From positions 186,001 through 250,000 of the forward strand of contig CANNFU010000006.1 in assembly GCA_947503965.1 (NCBI GenBank): a DNA stretch of 64,000 nt, written 5' to 3'. Of this stretch, positions 59,552 to 64,000 are shown piece after piece. The first letter of the stretch is position 1; every line of letters starts with the position of its first letter. A program made the position numbers and the translations under genes. The stretch comes from an uncultured Paracoccaceae bacterium (GTDB lineage Bacteria > Pseudomonadota > Alphaproteobacteria > Rhodobacterales > Rhodobacteraceae). A model generated the notes under the pieces. The model saw nothing but the letters and a program-made list of their open reading frames with translations. It was not told the DNA's origin and ran no database searches.

Positions 59552-60426
59552 CCCTTGACCGCACCCGCGGTCAGCCCCGACACAATCTGGCGCTGGAAGA
59601 ACAGGATCATCACAAAAAGGGGTGCCGTGACCGACACAACGGCAGCTACTGCGAACATCACATTCCCCTTGGTCTGGGTCGTGCCAAGGAAGCTTGCGAT
59701 CTTGGGCACCATGGTGTGGTTTTCCTTGGCCAGAAGCATCGAGGTGACAGCAAAATCATTATAAGCCAGCAGGAATGAAAACAGCCCGGTAGTGATCACC
59801 CCCGGCCACATCACCGGGATGATGACATGGCGAAATGCCTGAAACCGGGTGCAGCCATCAACCATCGCGCTTTCATCCAGATCCTTGGGGATATTCTTGA
59901 AAAACGAATGCAGCATCCACAGGGTAAAAGGTTGGTTGATCGCCACCAGCACGATGATCGTCGTGGACAGATGCCCCCAGAGGTTCCATTCAAAAAACGG
60001 CAGAAGGTATCCCGACACCAGCGTAATCGGGGGCATCGCCCGAAAAATCAACGCAAACAGCAGCAGCCAGAACGCATAGCGATAGGTGGATCGGGACAGG
60101 GCGTAACCTGCCAGTGTGCCGCAGGTCAGCGAGATCGTGACGACGCAGATGCAGACGATGGCAGTGTTAAAGGCGGCGCGCCAAAATTCTTCCTGCACCC
60201 AGGCCCCGTGATACCCATCATCGGTAAAACTGCCCCCGGTTTCAACTTGGGTCAGCGTGCCAAAGATCGAATTGGCCCAGTCTGCCTTGGAAAAGAAATC
60301 ACCTTCAACCTTGAACGACCCCCACAGCGTCCAAAGAAAGGGAAATGCGGCCATGATCAGCCAAAGCATCAGAAAGCTTGTGGCCAGAAACCGGATGCTC
60401 AGCGGGCGACGGGTGGCGACGGACAT
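59548..60426 (-). CDS. Carbohydrate ABC transporter permease (MalG-like)
   Basis: A 292-aa inner-membrane subunit with six TM segments. The EAA loop, contacting the ATPase, is visible as DLDESAMVDGCTRFQAFRHVIIPVMWPGVI. The C-terminal TM block ends FQRQIVSGLTAGAVKG, typical of CUT1 MalG-type permeases. It lies 11 bp after the MalF-like gene and overlaps the SnoaL-like gene by 4 bp. Confidence 0.92.
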   Translation of the reverse strand: MSVATRRPLSIRFLATSFLMLWLIMAAFPFLWTLWGSFKVEGDFFSKADWANSIFGTLTQVETGGSFTDDGYHGAWVQEEFWRAAFNTAIVCICVVTISLTCGTLAGYALSRSTYRYAFWLLLFALIFRAMPPITLVSGYLLPFFEWNLWGHLSTTIIVLVAINQPFTLWMLHSFFKNIPKDLDESAMVDGCTRFQAFRHVIIPVMWPGVITTGLFSFLLAYNDFAVTSMLLAKENHTMVPKIASFLGTTQTKGNVMFAVAAVVSVTAPLFVMILFFQRQIVSGLTAGAVKG

Positions 60427-60437
60427 CAGGTGATCCC

Positions 60438-61463
60438 TTACTTTTGCGTGCCAAAGTCGCGCCAGGTGCGCACAAGGACGGGTGACAGAAGGATAGCAAC
60501 GAAAATGATCGTCAGCACGGACGTGGCGGCGGCGGATGACAGCAACCGCGTCTCGCCCCCCAGATCGTTGAAGATCGCATAAGATAGCGATGTCGCATGG
60601 GCCGCTGCCGCGAAACTGACGATGGGTTCGAACACCCGGAAGTTATCCATCAACTGGATCAGCGCAATAAACGTCGTCAGTGGTACCAGATGCGGGATCA
60701 CGACATAGCGGATCCGTTCCCACCGGCTGGCCCCGTCGATCATCGCGGCCTCTAGCGTGTCGGTATTTACCGTTTGCAGGCCCGCGTAGTAAACGATGAA
60801 GGCGAAAGGGGCCGAATGCCAGACGCCGTAAACCATCAGCATCGCCCACATCAGCGGCGTTGATGCCTTGACCGACAGCGACGGATCATTGGCCAGCCAT
60901 TGCAGACCGGTGCCCAGGATACCCCGCGCATCGACCATCCAGAACAGAATCAGTGACCCCACCAACGGGGTCACGATCATCGGCAGAAGCGAGAAAAAGA
61001 TCGTAGGCCCGCGCAAGCGACGGGCGACCGAATTGACCGCGATGGCGATAAAGAACCCAAGCATAATCGTCAGCGGTGTCACGACGGCGGTGTAGGTCAG
61101 GGTAAAGGCCATCGCGCTGTAAAATGGCAGATTCATCAGCGTCCGGCCAAAATCGGGCAACCCGTCTGAATTCACCCATGCGCTTGCGACCTCATTAACC
61201 GCAAGGTGATTGCGATCTTTATAGATATCCAGACCAGCCCATTTCCCCAGTGGCTCCTCGGCGCGCAGGGCCTCTGTCGCCGCCTGATCCACGGTGGTCG
61301 ATTGCGTGCAGCCGAACGGGCCGCAGTTTTCAACAACGATGATGACCTGTTCGTGCTTGGAATAAAGCGATTGGGTGACGACTGACACAATGGGCAGGGC
61401 GATGAAGGCGATCATCAACAGCACTGACGGAAAAACGAACCAGAAGAACGTGCTGTGTTTCAT
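60438..61463 (-). CDS. Sugar ABC transporter permease (MalF-like)
   Basis: A 341-aa inner-membrane subunit. TM1 at the N-terminus (FFWFVFPSVLLMIAFIALPIVSVV), then a ~70-residue periplasmic loop containing a Cys pair (ENCGPFGCTQ), then five more TM segments and the EAA loop TDTLEAAMIDGASRWERIRYVVIPHLVPLTTF. This is the MalF-type CUT1 partner. It comes 65 bp after the binding-protein gene, with an intergenic hairpin between them. Confidence 0.92.
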   Translation of the reverse strand: MKHSTFFWFVFPSVLLMIAFIALPIVSVVTQSLYSKHEQVIIVVENCGPFGCTQSTTVDQAATEALRAEEPLGKWAGLDIYKDRNHLAVNEVASAWVNSDGLPDFGRTLMNLPFYSAMAFTLTYTAVVTPLTIMLGFFIAIAVNSVARRLRGPTIFFSLLPMIVTPLVGSLILFWMVDARGILGTGLQWLANDPSLSVKASTPLMWAMLMVYGVWHSAPFAFIVYYAGLQTVNTDTLEAAMIDGASRWERIRYVVIPHLVPLTTFIALIQLMDNFRVFEPIVSFAAAAHATSLSYAIFNDLGGETRLLSSAAATSVLTIIFVAILLSPVLVRTWRDFGTQK

Positions 61464-61500
61464 GTCGCTTGCCCCGGGCTGTCTGGTCGTCGGTGATAAA

Positions 61501-61516
61501 GGGGGCCGCAGCCCCC
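61501..61516 (-). terminator. Intergenic hairpin between binding protein and permease genes
   Basis: GGGGGC and GCCCCC, a 6-bp all-GC stem with a 4-nt loop, 12 bp past the binding-protein stop on the minus strand and followed by TTTATC. Such hairpins usually act as partial terminators or RNase barriers, giving more binding protein than permease. Confidence 0.65.
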
Positions 61517-61528
61517 TCTATCATGATC

Positions 61529-62767
61529 TTACTGCAAGAAGCCGTTTTCCCTGGCCGCTGCTGTATAAGCCGCCTCAATATCGGCCAGCGTCTGTTCGGC
61601 GCTTTCGTTGCCCTGCAGATAATCGGCGATATTGTCACCCAGTGCGGTGTGCAAAAGGCCCTGGAACGGGACCATCGGATAAGGGGTCGATCCGGCAGCA
61701 ACCGAGGCAAGAACACCCTCGTTCACTTCCTGCGGCTGAAACCCTTCCATCAGCCAGACAGCCTGCGACATCGTTTCGTCATTCAGAATGTCAGGGGACG
61801 AACCGGCCTTCATTGCCTTGAACGTCGCGACGGCGTCTTCGTCGCTGATATTCTTGGCCACGGTCCAGCCATCCCACCACAGCGTTGTTGCGGGCACACC
61901 ACTATCGCCGACGGTCAGTGGACCACCCACCTTGGTGTTTTCATAAACCTCGGGTGCGGATCCTTCGTCATCCATCAAGACACCGGTCCGGCTGCCCCAC
62001 ATGTTCATCAGGGCCACGTTGCCGGCTTCCCATTCGGCGGATGTCGCGTTGCTGTCATGTGTCAGGAAATCGGGGTTCATATATTCCGACAGGGCCTTCA
62101 TCATTTCCAGCGCTTCAACGCCTTTTTCGTTGTTGATGCTGACCTCGGCCGTGCCGGGTTTGAAGAACTCACCCCCGGTCCCGATATACATGTTGGTAAA
62201 TTCCTGGGCGAGGTTCCAGCCAGCGGCATAAGCGCCACCCACAGGGTGTTCCATGATCCCGGCCTCGCGAATTTGCTGAGCGGCGGCAAGTACGTCCTCA
62301 TAAGACGTTGGCACATCGGCCCCGATCTGTTCCAGCACGTCCTCGCGGTACACAAGGTGCTGGGCATTGGCCATGAACGCCACGGCCATGACCTTGCCAT
62401 CTACCGTGATCAATTGCTGCTGCGGGATGTCGGCACCGTGTTCGGCAACCAGATCATCCAACGAACGAATGACGTCTTCGTTGATCAGGGCAACGATGGA
62501 TGAATTGGCAACGATAGCCGTTGTATATTCCGCCGGGTTGCCCGTCATGCCAGCCACGTTGATCTTCTGGTGGTCGGCGGTCAGGTTCGCCTCTGCGGTA
62601 TCGCCCGCACATTCCAATGCGGCGGCTGCCACCGACTGGATCGCCGGGAATTCATTGCCGACGATGCTCACGCGGCCTTCGGCACAGGCATGTCCGCCCG
62701 CCAGCGCTGATGTTGCACCAAGCGCGGCAAATGCCGTGCCAAGAGTCAGATTTTTCATGATCGTCAT
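61529..62767 (-). CDS. Sugar ABC transporter substrate-binding protein
   Basis: A 412-aa periplasmic binding protein of the CUT1 (MalE/UgpB) type with a signal peptide (NLTLGTAFAALGATSALAGG). The middle part has IVALINEDVIRSLDDLV, VMAVAFMANAQHLVYREDVLEQIGADVPTSYEDVLAAAQ and the C-terminal WWDGWTVAKNISDEDAVATFKAM. The start MTIMKN is favoured by GGGGAG 11 nt upstream; starting at the second Met would leave 20 nt. The sugar or polyol bound is not predictable. It heads the minus-strand operon, facing the ATPase gene with a LacI-type operator pair between. Confidence 0.92.
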   Translation of the reverse strand: MTIMKNLTLGTAFAALGATSALAGGHACAEGRVSIVGNEFPAIQSVAAAALECAGDTAEANLTADHQKINVAGMTGNPAEYTTAIVANSSIVALINEDVIRSLDDLVAEHGADIPQQQLITVDGKVMAVAFMANAQHLVYREDVLEQIGADVPTSYEDVLAAAQQIREAGIMEHPVGGAYAAGWNLAQEFTNMYIGTGGEFFKPGTAEVSINNEKGVEALEMMKALSEYMNPDFLTHDSNATSAEWEAGNVALMNMWGSRTGVLMDDEGSAPEVYENTKVGGPLTVGDSGVPATTLWWDGWTVAKNISDEDAVATFKAMKAGSSPDILNDETMSQAVWLMEGFQPQEVNEGVLASVAAGSTPYPMVPFQGLLHTALGDNIADYLQGNESAEQTLADIEAAYTAAARENGFLQ

Positions 62768-62867
62768 ATGCTGTTAGTCTCCCCATTGTGCAGTCGTTCC
62801 GGTTGAAGGCCATGCTGCAATCATACCCGCCATACGACTTTCGGCCACGCGCGAATCGTGATCCGTT

Positions 62868-62883
62868 TTGCATACGTTTGCAA
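62868..62883. promoter_or_regulatory. LacI-type operator 1
   Basis: TTGCATACGTTTGCAA, a 16-bp near-palindrome with central ACGT. The reverse complement of this exact sequence occurs 103 bp downstream. It sits 101 bp upstream of the binding-protein start, in its likely promoter region. Form and length suit a LacI-family repressor. Confidence 0.72.
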
Positions 62884-62970
62884 TTAACCGGTAAATCAGG
62901 CGCTGACGCAAGGACTTTTGCGGTGTTTCAGAATGGGGCTTGCGCGGATGCCGGAATCGGGCAAGTATTT

Positions 62971-62986
62971 TTGCAAACGTATGCAA
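62971..62986. promoter_or_regulatory. LacI-type operator 2, at the ATPase start
   Basis: TTGCAAACGTATGCAA, the exact reverse complement of operator 1. It ends 10 bp before the ATPase ATG and merges with the purine-rich AAGGGGG ribosome site, so binding there would block transcription of the ATPase gene. The 103-bp centre-to-centre spacing, close to ten helical turns, would allow repression by looping. Confidence 0.72.
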
Positions 62987-62996
62987 GGGGGCCCGC

Positions 62997-64000
62997 ATGG
63001 CCGAAATTCAGCTGCGCAATGTGACCAAACGGTGGGGCACCTTCGTTGGTGTAAAGGAATTCAACCTGACCATCGCTGATCAGGAATTCCTTGTGCTTCT
63101 GGGCCCCTCCGGCTGCGGTAAGACCACAACCATGCGCATGATTGCAGGGCTGGAGGATGCATCGGGCGGCGATATCCTGGTCGATGGCAAGCGGATCAAC
63201 GATCTGGACCCCAAGGATCGCGATGTGGCGATGGTTTTCCAGTCCTACGCGCTTTACCCCAATATGAACGTCTACGAAAACATCCGCTTTCCATTGAAGG
63301 TGCGGGGCATTCCCCAATCAGAACATGACGCCCGGGTCAAACGCGCTTCGGCCATGGTGGAACTGGACGACTTCCTGCATCGCAAACCAGCCGAGTTATC
63401 CGGCGGCCAGCGGCAGCGTGTTGCTTTGGCTCGCGCCGTGGTGCGCGAACCCAACGTGTTCCTGATGGATGAACCGCTGTCCAATCTCGATGCGAAATTG
63501 CGGGTCTCGACCCGCGCACAGATCAAGAACCTCAGCCATGAACTCAAGACCACGACGATCTATGTCACCCATGACCAGATCGAGGCGATGACACTGGCCG
63601 ACCGGGTTGTGGTGATGAACCAGGGTGTGGTGCAGCAGGTGGGTACACCGACCGATATCTACGACCACCCGGCCAACACCTTTGTGGCCGGGTTCATCGG
63701 ATCGCCCGCCATGAACCTGATCGACGGGACATTGGAAAATGGCAGTTTCACCGCAAAAAACATGACCATCTCTGGCCTGCCGCACACCCATAACGGCCCT
63801 GTCACGCTTGGCTTCCGGGCCGAGGATGCCAGCGTGGCCACCGGCGAGGCCGCGGTGAACTCCACCGTCTATTCACTGGAACTTCTTGGCGAGGCGACGA
63901 TGGTCACCATGCGGGCCGGGGGCACGATCATCTCGGTCAAATCCGGCAAGGACTACAGGGTCGAAATCGGCGATCCCGTCAGCGCCCATATCCCCGCCGA
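62997..64000 (+). CDS. CUT1-type sugar ABC transporter ATP-binding protein (cut by window edge)
   Basis: The visible 334 codons encode a MalK/UgpC-like ATPase: LRNVTKRWGTFVGVKEFNL, Walker A GPSGCGKTTTMRMIAGLE, Q-loop AMVFQSYALYPNMNVYENI, signature ELSGGQRQRVALARAVV, Walker B NVFLMDEPLSNLDAKLR and switch His VTHDQIEAMTLADR. After about 240 residues comes the regulatory OB-fold (TOBE) domain. The stop lies beyond the right edge. It is divergent from the binding-protein operon and should energise the same importer. A LacI-type operator overlaps its ribosome-site region. Confidence 0.94.
   Translation, partial: MAEIQLRNVTKRWGTFVGVKEFNLTIADQEFLVLLGPSGCGKTTTMRMIAGLEDASGGDILVDGKRINDLDPKDRDVAMVFQSYALYPNMNVYENIRFPLKVRGIPQSEHDARVKRASAMVELDDFLHRKPAELSGGQRQRVALARAVVREPNVFLMDEPLSNLDAKLRVSTRAQIKNLSHELKTTTIYVTHDQIEAMTLADRVVVMNQGVVQQVGTPTDIYDHPANTFVAGFIGSPAMNLIDGTLENGSFTAKNMTISGLPHTHNGPVTLGFRAEDASVATGEAAVNSTVYSLELLGEATMVTMRAGGTIISVKSGKDYRVEIGDPVSAHIPA

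Noticed and set aside
60600..60660. GGTTCGAA-type sequence resembling a tRNA T-loop.
   Set aside because: It lies inside the MalF-like permease reading frame and no cloverleaf arms surround it.

Overview
The window is about 64 kb of a chromosome with moderately high GC. It very probably comes from a marine member of the Rhodobacteraceae/Roseobacter group (Alphaproteobacteria). The strongest support is an L-malyl-CoA/beta-methylmalyl-CoA lyase resembling Rhodobacter Mcl1, the TIGR02302 (DUF4175) protein downstream of argH and lysA, an MnmC split into two divergent genes, and many ATGA/TGATG gene overlaps. I saw no tRNA, rRNA, CRISPR array, transposase or prophage gene. The content looks like core chromosome with catabolic islands.

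Layout. 1-2870: start of pyrB, a UDG-like protein, a small secreted protein, a phosphoesterase and moaB. 2945-7794: first RND efflux pair. 7791-10892: DsbD-type N-domain protein, YqgE, an NTF2-like protein, a glutathione transferase and TlpA. 10907-16845: argH, a small lipoprotein, DUF2834, lysA and TIGR02302. 16849-20706: zinc-ribbon protein, ftsEX, plsC and a PPOX flavoprotein. 20703-26630: a secreted protein, an M50 protease, accA, a tandem-repeat secreted protein, mcl1, and an aminotransferase/mercaptopyruvate sulfurtransferase pair. 26631-32539: a luciferase-like monooxygenase behind a GTAC-rich palindromic region, a LysE exporter, smpB, an Imm8-like protein, a K+ channel and an AlkX/YcaQ-like glycosylase. 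32682-40978: dapA, a lytic transglycosylase, an EamA transporter, split mnmC, a membrane protein, an EEP hydrolase, a MaoC-like dehydratase and a VOC protein.

40975-51349 is the most unusual part. Ten minus-strand genes run with very small gaps: ABM-fold protein, metallo-beta-lactamase lactonase-like protein, otnK, otnC, rhodanese, pxpB, pxpC, pxpA, bicupin and ureidoglycine aminohydrolase. A divergent plus-strand operon encodes an isopropylmalate-dehydrogenase-like enzyme, a Gfo/Idh/MocA dehydrogenase and a GntR/FCD regulator. A GntR-type palindrome lies between the two. Together they look like a regulated route for breaking down a tetronate-type acid, joined to ATP-dependent lactam opening and ureide hydrolysis. 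The substrate is unknown.

51516-58492: second RND pair, an acyl-CoA ligase and a BASS-type transporter ending in a clear intrinsic terminator. 58562-64000: a CUT1 sugar ABC importer with its binding protein, two permeases and a tandem SnoaL-like protein on the minus strand, and a divergent ATPase cut by the window end. Two copies of one LacI-type operator, in opposite orientation and 103 bp apart, lie in the divergent promoter region.
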